From Whalleya microplaca (lineage: Eukaryota > Ascomycota > Sordariomycetes > Xylariales > Xylariaceae), in contig MU385720.1 of the NCBI GenBank assembly GCA_022497155.1, positions 620,001-684,000 on the forward strand: a DNA stretch of 64,000 bases, written 5' to 3'. The notes beneath the pieces were generated by a model. The model made no database searches, was not told the origin of the DNA, and was given only the letters and a program-made list of their open reading frames with translations. Within the stretch, counting starts at the first letter, position 1, and the number at the start of each line of letters is the position of its first letter. Below, in pieces: positions 1 through 10,978 of the stretch. Made by a program: the position numbers and the translations under genes.

Positions 1-531
1 CACGAACGTTGCCACATATTCGTCGATGGCTTTATCATCAGGCCCGGGCCCGACCAAGAGTCCCTTCGGGTCGCGGAAAAGGCAGGTGCCATCTTCTGCA
101 AAGTCGAAGACGAGAGGGACCAGACTCATATTATTATGTTCCTTGACTTTGTCCATCATAATAATACCTTCGGGGACGGCATAGCCGCATAGATAGATCA
201 GGTGGGACACGCCACCTCGCAGACACTGATCGCGACGAGCATCAAGTCCAAGACCATACAGAGAGTTGGCACCCACTTGGCCATCATAGGAATGCATGAT
301 AGCTACGACAGTACGCCCTGCCCGTACAAGGCTTTCGACGTAGCTGCGAACAAGGAGGCTATCACTAGACAAGTCTGCATTAGGAGGACGTGACCCATTG
401 GTAGATGGGAGACGAGGCAAGTGAACCTCGTACCCTTGAGCTTCGAGGGCATTGACGAGCTTGGTGTAGCTCTCGGGGACATGCCAACCTCCATGGATGA
501 TGATGATAGTCGGCTTAGCTTTAGCGGTCAT
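1..531 (-). CDS. Alpha/beta-hydrolase, 3' end cut off by the window edge
   Basis: The minus-strand frame opens with ATG at 531-529 and runs 177 codons to the window edge without a stop, so the C-terminus is missing. The N-terminus TIIIIHGGWH is the first core strand and oxyanion-hole HGG of an alpha/beta-hydrolase. IMHSYDGQVG (about residues 78-87) is the nucleophile elbow with Ser81 as the expected nucleophile, followed by SHLIYLCGYAVPEG. This resembles the small fungal AB-hydrolase group related to plant methyl esterases, which mostly reads HSYGGQVG; here the residue two after Ser is Asp. The acid and His of the triad would lie beyond the edge. Likely a cytosolic esterase or lipase-like enzyme with unknown substrate. 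Family confident, substrate not. Confidence 0.85.
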   Translation of the reverse strand, partial: MTAKAKPTIIIIHGGWHVPESYTKLVNALEAQGYEVHLPRLPSTNGSRPPNADLSSDSLLVRSYVESLVRAGRTVVAIMHSYDGQVGANSLYGLGLDARRDQCLRGGVSHLIYLCGYAVPEGIIMMDKVKEHNNMSLVPLVFDFAEDGTCLFRDPKGLLVGPGPDDKAIDEYVATFV

Positions 532-832
532 AATGAACTATGCGAGGCAATTGATTAATATAAGTGAATAGATAATTTGTGTTTGTGTCAGTGAGAGATG
601 TCTAGTTCCTAGCGATTGGAAATTAGTGTTGGTATGAGGCTATGAGCAAGGATTGGAATTGCCAATCAATATAGACGCGACCATGATGATTAAGACAAAG
701 GGTTTGAGTATAGTATAAGTTGAGGCTGCAATCAATGTAGGGAGTTTTGAGACTGTATGCATGTTGGGAACGTGTTGTAACATATCTGCGCCAGAGGATC
801 TTCAACTCATCCTTGTCGAGGTTGGACGTTGA

Positions 833-1072
833 GGGGGGAGGGGGGGGGGGGGGGGGGGGGGGTGCGAAAAAACGCAGAAACAAAGGCGACCCAACGTGCC
901 AACCATAAAGGGAACACAAACCCCAAACAAACAAACAAGGGGAACAGGGATTANNNNNNNNNNGCCCCCCCCCCGCCCCCCCCCCCCCCCCCCCCCCCCC
1001 GCCCCCGCCCCGCCCCCCCCCCCCCCGCCCGCCGCCCCCCCGCCCCCCCCCCCCCGCCCCCCCCCCCGCGCC
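833..1072. repeat. Poly-G tract, 10-N assembly gap and C-rich tract
   Basis: A nearly pure G run (833-862) is followed by about 90 bases of ordinary A-rich sequence, ten N at 954-963, and then C-rich low complexity at 964-1072 broken only by single G. Long frames here encode only Pro/Arg/Gly/Ala runs and are artefacts. The opposite G and C homopolymers around a gap suggest a real hard-to-sequence GC tract or a scaffolding error, so the true length is unknown. Confidence 0.9.
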
Positions 1073-1074
1073 CT

Positions 1075-2530
1075 CGAGCCGACTCAACTATTGGCCGACA
1101 AGTTGCCTCGCCTACAGGGAATCCTTGCAGCAACCCATCAAACAAGGCTACCAGAGATTTTTTTGAAGTAAGCAGTCTTTCACGCGAGAACGAGATAGAA
1201 ATGGGTGGGAGCGGAAAGAGACGGAGGGTTGGTGCCTCTCTAGCATCCCTTGGCGGGCCCCTCAAAAGAGGGAAAGTCATGCAACGCCTTGATGAAGTCA
1301 AGGTCTATAGTGGCATGATCACGTTACTGATCGCATCTAACACATCGTAAGTCTACAGTTTTCGTAACATGCCCCTTGAATACCTTGACTTTGAGTGAGG
1401 TCTAGGATGAATCAACTCGTTTTGAGTCCTCAATATATGGTAATCGCATATTCTATTATGGTCCTCGGATCTGTAAGACTCCCTCTGCTAGTTACGCAAA
1501 TATTTCCCACGCCATTAGCAGGAATGAATTTCAGAAGATAGCGAATAGTGTTGTAGTCTTTTACTCGTGGATGAGGTTGTCTGGACAGGCGCACGTACTT
1601 GTGACACACTTGTCGAAGCCGTATATTACGGAAGTGGTAAGCAACCTGCCCAAGACGATCTGGTTTTTAACTATGAGTCCATAGGACAGGCGAGTATCTG
1701 CTTAATTGCGCATTAAGAACGGATCGTCGCATTGGCACACTATACCGTGAAGGAGTTCATCCTCTCCGAGCGCATAGAGGTTGGACCTGCGCGAGATTTC
1801 TCCCTAGGTAACGACATTGCAGTCAAGGCGTTCTTAGGATGCCTTACCAACGGCTTGAAGCTCAGTCGGACTAAGAAGGGTAGATACGATACAGCTCTAA
1901 TAGACTTCGCAAGAATAGAGCTAGACAAGCTGCCTTGAATCTTCATGATGACAGACAACCTCATTGCCTTTGATTCCGCATTATTTAATAACATCTGCGA
2001 CTTTTCAGATATATCTATCTCAGCCGATTAGTTCCATCCAGTCGGTCATTCTATGACATACAAAATGACTGGTTGCCGTTCTACATTTGGAAGAATGTCG
2101 GAGGGAATGGACTAGGCGCAGTTGACACTTACCTCTGTGCCTTCAGGATGGAAAATGGCCTTCGAATCCTTTTTAGCAGACTTGATACCGCAAATCTACG
2201 TGCATTGCACTCAGCGCGGTTCCCATTTGATATATACCCTGACTGCCCAATACTGGAGCTCGCACCACTACAACAGGCTGTTTCAGGGGGGTTCCGTGAG
2301 GCAGTCGAAATGTCATTGCAAGCTGGGGCGGATCCAAACGCAGTCGGAGAGCAAAGAACCTTCGAAGCCAGTGTACGATTGCTTCCACTGGACGTGGGTG
2401 CTATGCGACGACTAGGCATAAGCTATGATCTCCGCAAGGGTATGGAAACCATTTTGCGCCGCCACGTAGCCGTGTCAGAACGAGCCGAAGTAGCACAAGA
2501 CCGCGCAAATACTTCTAGTAATATAAGCGG
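1075..2530 (+). pseudogene. Decayed STAND (NACHT-ankyrin) receptor-like gene
   Basis: Three blocks in different frames look like successive parts of a fungal NACHT-ankyrin protein. (1) About 1080-1350: DKLPRLQGIL and, after a frame change, PLKRGKVMQRLDEVKVYSGM, which resemble the helical N-terminal domain of these proteins; a GTAAGT follows at 1350. (2) 1732-1938: AHYTVKEFILSERI, resembling the segment just after the NTPase (HYSVKEYLxSxRI). (3) About 2040-2400: PLQQAVSGGFREAVEMSLQA followed by GADPNAVG, an ankyrin-type unit. Only about 380 bp separate blocks 1 and 2, too little for a NACHT plus winged-helix region, and I see no P-loop. Frames are broken and stops intervene, so I call it a pseudogene. 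The family call is from remembered motifs. Its 3' part runs up to the end of the opposite-strand CCCH gene. Confidence 0.5.
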
Positions 2531-2667
2531 TCGCGCGTGCCATCTTGGTAGACTCTCTCGGCGGGTATCTAGTTCTTCAATCAACACAATCCATATATCG
2601 AAAGACAGAGAGTTCAGAATCCCAAGCAACCAGGCTACCGAACACGCCAACCCTCTGCCAGCCACGC

Positions 2668-4098
2668 TCAAGCTAGGTAAGCAACAGACAGGCCGAGGTA
2701 CAAGACCGTCGATAGGGAACTTCGTGAATAAGGAAGACAACTCACCAGGTCCGTATCATGCGTTTCAGAAAACAGGCAATTTTTTACAATACACCGCTTG
2801 CCATATTTACAATGGTGCCCGTACAGGCAGTTCACATTCCTGCAACCCTGTCCCGAGGCGCACGGGGAGCCCCGGGCCTTGCTCCGGAGCACGAGCCGCG
2901 CGCCCGGGCTCAGCGGCTCGCCGTGGTAATAACTGCAGGATAGGTCCTCGCAGATCCCGTTCAGGTGGTACCGATTGCAGGGCTTCCTACCTTCTTTCGC
3001 TTCCCGTTCTAAGAGGTCCGACTCATAGATTTTATCGTACTTTATCGGGTCGTCGATGCGCTCGCCTGTGGAGTTAATTAGGTAGTATTTTAGAGAAGAC
3101 GAGCTTGCGGGTGTGCCGGAGATGGTTTGAGACTGCATGGTGGATTGACTGGAGCTCTTCCAGATGGGAGTAGGACTAGGGCTGCTTGCTAGCTTGGTGA
3201 ACGCTGGTGCAGAACTGGGTATTAATCTGTCCTCGGGGAGCGGCTTCGACCGGAATACTTCGGGAAAAGAGACCCGCGGAAAATTAAGCGCACGAAACTC
3301 ATATAGAGCAGGCGTAGTCTCCAGCAAGGTGAGCTTCTTAGCCACCGTTGGCTCAAGCTGGTAGGGCTTGAGCTCGACGAGGTAACCCCTGTCGTGACAA
3401 GGGCCGAAGATGATGTGTCTGCACTGCAGGTTGTGCGCGGCGACGTGCAGCATCTTGCGGACCTTGAAGTCGGCCTGCTCCTTGCCGTAGCCGACGTCGA
3501 CGAGCGCGAAGAGCCCCTGGGTGCGGGCGAAGGCCCGGGCGAAAGCGGGTAGCTCGTTCACGCTCTCGGTAAGGCCGACCCGGCCGAGTTTCCGGGAGAG
3601 GCCCTCGAGGTTGAGGAAGACTTGCACGATTATGTGCCAAGTTTGGACGTTATCTTCAGGATATATACTTTTAAGATGTGCTTTAATATCGGTGCGGAGC
3701 TGGTGTGCCGCCATCATGCCACCATCTTCACCCTTCGCAATCCAGTCGTCACGGAAGACGGCCCCATCGCCATCGATGATGGCAAAAACAAGAGAATTTG
3801 CATCCTAGAAGTAATCAGCCTCTCATCTTATCTCATGCAGAACTCAACCTTCATTACATACTATCCTATGGTCAATTTCTTTCAGTTGATCCTTCAGCTC
3901 TTTCGTCTTGTCCTGGTACATGGTGCGCGTTTCAACCTCATCATCATATTCCTTACATTTCTTCTTGAAGCGTTCCTCAAGATCTCGATACTTAGACACC
4001 AAATCATTTACCATGTCCTGTCTCTCTTTGTCAAATCGGTGAAAGTCTTCGAACCGAGCTAGGTACTTATCCGCATCTTTAGATTCCTCGCTCTCCAT
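2668..4098 (-). CDS. CCCH zinc-finger protein with N-terminal coiled coil
   Basis: Exon 1 (4098-3862) encodes an acidic coiled coil beginning MESEESKDADKYLARFEDF. A 57-nt intron (GTATGT..TTCTAG) leads to exon 2 (from 3804), which begins DANSLVFAIIDGDGAVFRDD, the start of a fungal globular domain found with C-x8-C-x5-C-x3-H proteins (DUF7923-like, from memory). A Ser/Thr/Pro linker follows, then a Cys/His-rich end: CNRYHLNGICEDLSCSYYH fits CCCH, with CASGQGCRNVNCLYGHHCKY and a third degenerate cluster after it. A nucleic-acid, probably RNA-binding, role is inferred from the fingers. The C-terminus is uncertain: read-through stops at 2668 (457 aa), but a GTGAGT at 2745 and CTAG at 2673 would remove 73 nt and extend the protein to 2577 (463 aa). 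The 3' end abuts the receptor pseudogene. Confidence 0.85.
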
Positions 4099-5592
4099 CG
4101 TACGACGGAACAGAGGTCGGCTCTAATGTGCTAAATAAAGAGACTTCGCTTATTTAGCAATAATAATCATTCGACAAACTCTAATAGTCGATGCTCACAA
4201 TCAATTGATGTGAGGAACTCGTCAAGTGAGGCACAAATCAGCGGTTGCCTGACTGACAGTGTGGAAATCGAGTGCGGTGTTCATTTTCCCCTAATCCCAC
4301 TGTCCAAGACAAGACATGGATAATACTGTATACCAAGAGCAGATAAAGGTCGCTAGGGGGGAGCATGTTCATAGGCCACCTGGCAATCAACTCTGGCGGC
4401 CCTACAGAACAAAATCACCGGGCAGCTAGAATGTGCACATTTCTATTTCAGTGTTTCCAGCATGATTTCGGCAATAGTGGTTAGTAAACTTGACTACTAT
4501 ATCAAAGCCTTGAATAACGTATAATCCAATGTTAATGCAAGAGAGATCCTAAAAGGCATATTGGAAAGTCACCCAATTGTAAAGTGACCCATTCAGCAAA
4601 ACTACATATAGGTGCCGAAATTCAATAAAATACGACCAATAAAACTCATCGAATATCATATCACAGAGTTCAACTAGGCCGAATATGAGTTGGAGCATTG
4701 GACCCTTTTGAGACTACTAAACGTCTGAAGCATCCGCGTAGCACCACGTATAAACCGAAGCTGGCAAATCGAAGCTAATCCCCTAGAACTCGAGGTTTAC
4801 AAGATGATACGCACTAGAAAAAGCCCTCCAGAGCTCCTATTCGTGGAGTTAGCGGGGGCCAGAGTAGCAGACATATGATTGATGTACAAATGTTGCCATG
4901 TTTCCCAGTATACCGACCAATGATAAGATAATGGGTCCTGAGATTTCAGAAAGTAAACTTTTCCTACCGGTGCGCGGGACTATCTACCCGTTATAAGAGC
5001 GCTAAGCTCCGCAACGTCGCACACCTGACGTCTCCAATATTTTCCCTTCTTAGCCCGTGAATAGAGCGGTTGCACCGGGGGCGCTCGATGGTGGCCTTCG
5101 AACACAAGTAATTGGTGCGGCAAAGAACCGGAGCTCCTGGGTCCCCATTATAATCGGATTGAAAGTGGCCGAACGTCATCGCCCATCTCCAACTAATCGA
5201 CCCCTAACACCCCACATCCACGGGTTCCCCTCATGCCTCGCAGTAGCACAAGTAGGTATCACTGGCTTTTAAATGTTTACGTGTTACGAGCTCGTGAGGT
5301 AGCGACCTGATCCAGGCAGAGCTATAGCCACTGGCTTCGGACATGAAGGCCAGGTCCGACATCGTCTTGGGTCTCCCTTAACCAACCTAGTTAGGCATAT
5401 GATAACAAAATACGGGGAAGGAAGGCAAGCCCTGCTGTCCAGAGGCATGTTAATAACGGACAAGCCCCTCTTTCCGAGCTCTCCCCTCTTAGTAGGTTGA
5501 AACTTTCTTTTCACTTCACAGATCGAGTCTCTCTTCGTCAAAACCAGCGTTTTTCTCCTTACCTCGCATTCGCTCTCTTGAACAAAAGAAAA
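4099..5592. other. Intergenic region, divergent promoters
   Basis: 1.5 kb between the CCCH gene (leftward) and L-arabinitol 4-dehydrogenase (rightward). Short frames only, none protein-like. The last 100 bases before the dehydrogenase ATG are pyrimidine-rich (CTTTCTTTTCAC, TCTCTCTTCGTC), as is usual just upstream of fungal start codons. I see no clear consensus regulator site that I would defend. Confidence 0.6.
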
Positions 5593-6762
5593 ATGAGCTC
5601 GACTACTACAGTAGTAAAGCCTACCAAGGCGAACATCGGCATCTTCACAAACCCCGCCCACGATTTATGGATCAGCGAGGCGGAGCCAACTGTCGAAAGC
5701 GTGCAGAGCGGCGAGTCCCTGAAACATGGAGAGGTAACAATCGCCGTCAAGAGCACGGGAATTTGCGGGTAGGTGAACCCCGGCCTCCGCTTGGAGGGAC
5801 TTATCATCGCGTAGCTGATCACCATGGACAGGTCTGACGTTCACTTTTGGCACGCAGGCTGCATTGGGCCCATGATCGTGGGGGGAGACCATATCCTGGG
5901 GCACGAATCTGCAGGCCAGATTATCGCTGTACATCCGTCAGTGACACACTTGAAAGTCGGAGACCGAGTTGCGATAGAACCCAACATCATCTGCAACGAA
6001 TGCGAGCCCTGTCTAACAGGCCGCTACAATGGCTGCGAAAAGGTCGAATTCCTGTCAACACCCCCAGTGCCAGGTCTACTGAGGAGATACGTGAACCATC
6101 TGGCCATCTGGTGTCACAAGATTGGGGATATGTCATACGAGAATGGATCGCTGCTAGAGCCCCTCAGTGTAGCCCTCGCGGGGATGCAGAGATCTGGGAT
6201 CCAGCTCGGTGATCCAGTGCTGGTCTGCGGCGCCGGGCCAATTGGACTGATCACGTTGATCTGCTGCCAGGCTGCTGGTGCTTGTCCTTTAGTAATCACC
6301 GACATCGACGAAGGACGACTAAAGTTCGCCAAGGAGCTCTGCCCATCCGTGATAACACACAAGGTGGAGCGGTTGAGCGCAGAAGACTCAGGCAAGGCAA
6401 TAGTGGCGTCGTTTGGTGGTATCGAACCAGCTGTAGCCATGGAGTGTACTGGAGTTGAGAGCAGCGTGGCAGCGGCCGTCTGGGCTGTCAAATTTGGAGG
6501 CAAAGTGTTCGTGATCGGGGTGGGGAAGAACGAGATAAACTTCCCCTTCATGCGCTGCAGCACCCGGGAGGTCGACTTACAATTCCAATACCGGTACTGC
6601 AACACATGGCCCCGAGCCATTCGTTTGGTGGAGAATGGCGTGGTCGACCTCTCCAAGCTCGTCACCCATAGGTTCAAACTCGAAGACGCCATAAACGCCT
6701 TCAACACGGCGGCGGACCCCAAGACCGGAGCCATCAAAGTCCAGATCCAGAGCGATGACTAG
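5593..6762 (+). CDS. lad1: L-arabinitol 4-dehydrogenase
   Basis: Zinc-dependent medium-chain dehydrogenase that oxidises L-arabinitol to L-xylulose with NAD+ in the fungal L-arabinose pathway; cytosolic. Two exons, 5593-5768 and 5832-6762, joined across a 63-nt intron (GTAGGT..ACAG) give 368 aa. Catalytic-zinc motif [14 protein letters not shown] spans the splice site, followed by [11 protein letters not shown]. The structural-zinc cysteines are in [15 protein letters not shown]. The coenzyme loop GAGPIG is followed by TDIDEGR, whose acidic residues fit NAD rather than NADP preference. [16 protein letters not shown] and [15 protein letters not shown] are strongly LAD-like and separate it from xylitol dehydrogenase, its nearest relative. 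Length is normal; the start has A at -3 (AAAATGAGC). No pentose-pathway gene is next to it, typical for fungi. Expression on pentoses is family knowledge, not seen here. Confidence 0.95.
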
Positions 6763-7447
6763 TCTGAGGAAGAGACCATAGGAAGCCTCGGGTTTATCTA
6801 AAGGGGGTAGGTATGTGAGACATGTAGTAAACATGTAGGCAGCCGAAAAGGGGATGACGGATAGAGCAAGACCTCAGATGACCATGTCAAAGTCTGGCAT
6901 TGTGTACTTAGAATGAGAGGAAGAACATGGAAATAACGGACCTAGAAGTCAGTAAGTAGGTTAGATGGAAAGCTCGGCACGCACTGAATTATTTCAGTTT
7001 ATTAGTATCCCGTAGGAAGGAACTGGAGGACCTCGGGAGGCTGGAGCTCTGGCTTATCATTAGGTAGAAAATAATGGGTCTAGAGTTGAACATGATTGGC
7101 CAATTGCTCAGACTGGAGCCAGCCCCGATGAAGCTTGTGAAGCCGACTGTGGGCATGTGGTGCGCAGGTGGTCCAAGCTCGGGTCGGGTTTTTCCGCTCT
7201 TTTTGATTGCTGGACGGGATTTTCGATCAGCCGAGACCATTTTGAGTGTTTTTTTCCAGCAGCGAGATACCACGTACAACTCCCCCCAATCTATCGACGA
7301 CGACCGAGTAATAAAACTCTCCCCTCCCTCCTTTTCCCTTTCCCCTACTCCGTCAATTGCTCGTCAGGCGACGCCCCCGTCCCTAATACGTCTGAGAGTA
7401 AAAAAAAAACAACTCCCCCTCCCCCTCCTCTTCCGAAACGAACCGCC
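6763..7447. other. Intergenic region upstream of ATP synthase g
   Basis: 0.7 kb holding the 3' region of the arabinitol dehydrogenase gene and the promoter of the ATP synthase subunit g gene. The 150 bases before 7448 are strongly pyrimidine-rich with an A run at 7401-7409. No further gene seen. Confidence 0.6.
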
Positions 7448-8272
7448 ATGTCGTCCGCTCTCGCGCGCCCCGTGCTTCGGCAACCCGGAGCTTGGAGCCG
7501 TATGGCTGCCCGAAGATTCGAGTCCTCCACCGCCAGCACCGCCGCCTCCTCCGCTAGCAAGGCTGCCGAGACCGCCAAGGAGTCTGCCGCGAAGGCCTCG
7601 AAGGCCGCTTCCGAGTACTCGGCGAAGGCCGCACAGGGCTTGTCGAGGGTCACATCGTCCGCTGGGCCGGCCATCGCGGGCGCTGCGAAGGGAGTTGCCG
7701 GGTCGCTGAGCAAAGTTGGTGGGCGCACTGGGAAAGTAATCGCCTTCATAGAGAGTACGCAGAGCTCCTGTCCGACATTGCACATCACTTGAGAGGCGTG
7801 CGGGCGCATTACGCGGGGACAATGGCTAATATGTGGTGCTGCAGGACAAATTCCCCTCGTCGTCTACTGGTCGAAGGTCGGCGCGGAACTCTCCAAGATT
7901 GTGTTCCGCGGCCAGCAGATGTACCCACCGTGAGTATCCGTCTACAGCGATCAAGGGGTGATTTTAAATTACACGGTGCTGACGAAGCTGGTTGTTCCTA
8001 GACCGGCGGCTACTGTCCAAAGCTACTACCAGAGCGCATTGAAGCAGCTGCAGAACCCCAGTGCGCTGCTGCAGACGATATCCAAGGCCACCGAGCAGGT
8101 CACCTCGCAGCCGGCATCCCTGATCCAGCGAGCCCGGAATATCAGCAACGCCCAGCTCGCCGCCGGCGGTGTCGTGGCGGCGGAGTGCCTGGGCTTCTTC
8201 ACGGTGGGCGAGATGATCGGCCGCTTCAAGATAATCGGGTACCATGGTGAGGGCGGTGCGGCTCATCACTAA
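7448..8272 (+). CDS. ATP20: Mitochondrial ATP synthase subunit g
   Basis: Three exons, 7448-7754, 7845-7929 and 8002-8272, joined in frame give 220 aa. The N-terminus MSSALARPVLRQPGAWSRMA is Arg-rich with no acidic residue, as expected for mitochondrial targeting, and an Ala/Ser/Lys-rich amphipathic stretch follows. Exon 2 gives QIPLVVYWSKVGAELSKIVF then RGQQMYPP, the subunit g core that contacts the Fo membrane dimer interface. Exon 3 ends with a predicted inner-membrane helix, GGVVAAECLGFFTVGEMIG, carrying the GxxxG-like small residues associated with dimerisation. Role: dimerisation and cristae-shaping subunit of F1Fo ATP synthase. The start ATG has a good context (ACCGCCATG). The Ala-rich N-terminal stretch is longer than in yeast, which is common in filamentous fungi. 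Confidence 0.93.
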
Positions 8273-8810
8273 AAGGGACAGACAACTCCGAGGGATAACG
8301 ACGACGATCAAACCTCTCTGTATAGCACGCGAATGGGAACGTTATAGATGGGCGGGTATTCTAGCATCAGGGGGGCAGCATAGAGTGGATGGTACGAAGC
8401 GACGAGAAAATGGAATCCGGGTTCGGACTTCTTGCTAGACTGGCGCGGCTGGCGCGGCCACAGGCTCTCTCTCTCCCTCTGTCTTTCCTGAGAAGGGGCT
8501 AGTTGGGCCGGAGCTCTTTCGACGGATGATGGGCGGGCTGCCGCAATGTGGATGGGGGGAAAAAAAATACAAGGAACCACCAACCGCGGCTACAAAAAAA
8601 AATGAGAAGAGTTTCTCAAAAGCCTTGTATAGTTCACTCACACACCCTTTCCGAGCGCGCTGCCATAGACCGTTCTTTTTTCCTTTTGTTATCCATGTAC
8701 AATTACAACAACTACTACAATTGCATTGAGATGGTGATGGTGGCCCCGTGTTGCCTGTTGGTCGAAATAAAGTAATTGCCCACCATCTTTCCACCACACT
8801 TGCACGTTTC

Positions 8811-8830
8811 TGTCTGTCTGTCTGTCTGCC
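8811..8830. repeat. (TGTC)n microsatellite
   Basis: Tandem TGTC units followed by TGCC, in noncoding DNA 3' of the ATP synthase g gene. Confidence 0.9.
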
Positions 8831-9644
8831 TGGTACCAGTGACTCGGCTGAGACATACAGAGTACCAATTTTCGAGCACGTTTCTCCCGGCTCTTTTGCC
8901 GCCTTCCGCTGCGCTCCCGGTCTTACCCGTACCTATGTATTTGCTGCCTCGCTCGATCAAAAGAGGGCAGTGGGTAGTAAGGTAGTGGGCCGTAGTCATG
9001 GTTATAGTGATGACTGCGTGCGTTACGGAGTTGGGCTAGCCCATGCCTGCCTGCTTACTCATTCCTACTCCAGATCTAGGGTACAAAAACGCGCGTGGGC
9101 TTTTCCATGATCTGCTTAATGTGGCTGCTTGCTGCTGCAGATAGCAGGCATATGTGCCTAGTGTGTGCTGACAGAGTGACATTGACTGCGAGGCCATCGC
9201 GGCAGGATTTCACCGCTCTAAACGCCCATGTTTCTCTAGTGATGTGGTGCATTTGTTACCTTCAAGTGGCGGGAAAAGCAGAGAGAATCTCTGCCGGTAT
9301 TCTCCCAGGTATAGTGATAACGGCCCCCCCTTTTTGGGTGTGGCGAGGTACATTCACTTATCTATATATACTATGAGCTAGGGGGGGAACCCAAAAGACG
9401 ACATATCAAAACATGAGAGTGTGCTCTGCTGCTGCCAAGAACTGTCTAGCACGAACCAACATCTCCGTACGGATGGGTGTGGAGGTTGCGTTCGGAGCGT
9501 CTTGTGACCTAAAGGCGTGGAAGTGAATTGCGCTCCCGCGAACGCAAACCTGGGGCGCAGCGGGCCTGGGTCGGAGCCTCAGCTTTTTTTTTCGGTCCTG
9601 TTTCTTCAGCGGCGAAACTACCAGCCGAACTGACGGACTGTGTC

Positions 9645-9667
9645 TGCCTGCCTGCCTGCCTGCCTGC
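9645..9667. repeat. (TGCC)n microsatellite
   Basis: Nearly six perfect TGCC units. Read on the minus strand they give the artefactual GRQAGRQAG peptide at the start of a short frame; not coding. Confidence 0.9.
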
Positions 9668-9790
9668 ACGGGCGACTACTTTAAGTAGGTAGCTAGCTTC
9701 TACGTTATGGCCGTACGTAACACCACAGTGCAGCTCTATTCCATTCGCGGTGTTTCAGCTTGGAATATTGAAATATTGTTGTCCCCTTGG

Positions 9791-9810
9791 GGTCTGGTCT
9801 GGTCTGGTCT
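9791..9810. repeat. (GGTCT)4 tandem repeat
   Basis: Four perfect GGTCT pentamers followed by the variant AGTC, in noncoding DNA. Confidence 0.9.
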
Positions 9811-10045
9811 AGTCGGTTAGCCAGCCGGGCGCAGAAAGATAACGCAGGGCGAGATACTTCTTGTTTACCTATTCTGTCATAAAGGTCAACCCAACCAGCA
9901 TGTCCGTATGTACGTACGTGCCGCATATCACCTCATTAGTCTAGATATATGTAGCAATGCCTGGCATATACATCATGTACACATGTCTATCTGCATGTAC
10001 ATGCTTGGGCTACACAGCCCAACTTTGCACATTCGGGATCGGTGG

Positions 10046-10070
10046 TGGAGGCGGAGGAGGAGGAGGAGGT
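10046..10070. repeat. (GGA)n microsatellite
   Basis: Purine-rich GGA/GGC triplets on the plus strand within the gene-poor region. Confidence 0.85.
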
Positions 10071-10403
10071 TGGCGATAGTGATGATCGTACTACACGGCT
10101 AGTTGTATCTCGTAGCATCATCACGATCTCCCTCTTAGGAGATATGTTGACACGTCGACGTCGCATGGGATCGTAGGAATTCGAACACGTTTGAAGGAGG
10201 ATTAGGAAGGACGAAGGAGGCGAGTCCAATCTGTTGTCCCGTTCGGCCGTACACATCATCCGTGTGCTTGTCCATCGCGAAGGGAAAACAATATCGTCGA
10301 ATGTGACTTAGAACCAACTGCATAAAGGAGCTAGACCTCCTGACCAGAATGGGGGAGGGGGCCAGAAAGCATTATATCTTTCATATCAGACACAGTGATG
10401 ATG

Positions 10404-10978
10404 TCAAATAACCAACTGCATAATAAGAAGCCTATTTGCTGGATCGCCGGTGGAGGAGCGCCAGGAGTGGTAGTAAATATGTAAGTAGAAAGGCAAATAG
10501 AGAAAGTCAAGACCTGCACGTTTATGCATGGACTTAAGAGCACGGCCGTCGTTGGCTACACATACAGCGGCCAGGCCAGTTGCGTAGCCTCTGATGATCA
10601 CTCACTCCACAACGGGTCGAGTCGGGCAGCAGGATGGATGCGACCCTTCGGGCCGGCTACAAGGGGAAGATGAAGGTGTTCCCCGCCGCGATTCGCCTGC
10701 TGATGAAAGCCGACAGGCCTAGTTCTTCTCTCTAATATAGGGGGAAAGCTACCTTTTGGATACATGTACCTGGTTACGATTCGATAGGTACGGTGACCTC
10801 CCTCGCCAAGGACTTCACCAACACGATCGGGATAGCGATAGGTACCATAGCAGATCTCGTTACGAGACCGTCCAGTCAGCATGTTTAGAAGGAAGCCAGG
10901 CCGGCGGGCCGGGCTAGGCCTTTCGAGGAAAAGCTCAGGAGACAGTTGTTGAAGAACAGCCGGCTCTCCAACATACAC
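10404..10978 (-). pseudogene. Possible decayed gene of unknown family
   Basis: Two consecutive minus-strand frames meet near 10600. The upstream one (10978-10598) contains CYGTYRYPDRVGEVLGEGGH, RIVTRYMYPKGSFPP and HPAARLDPLWSE. The downstream one (from 10601) contains RGYATGLAAVCVANDGRALK. The two read like continuous protein separated by a stop and frame change just after LWSE. No start context, no recognised domain and no splice pair that cleanly joins them. It may be a remnant of a coding gene or chance. I do not assign a function. Confidence 0.25.

Noticed and set aside
623..1350. Long frames on both strands through the G/C tract, rich in Pro, Gly, Ala and Arg
   Set aside because: They arise from homopolymers and cross the N gap; only the part from about 1080 onward has receptor-like motifs.
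2758..2943. Continuation of the receptor frame to 3077 as coding sequence
   Set aside because: Beyond about 2530 this frame is antisense to the zinc-finger end of the CCCH gene and loses ankyrin character.
3622..4062. 146-codon plus-strand frame
   Set aside because: Antisense shadow of the CCCH gene's coiled-coil and second exon, which have clear domain similarity and matching splice phases.
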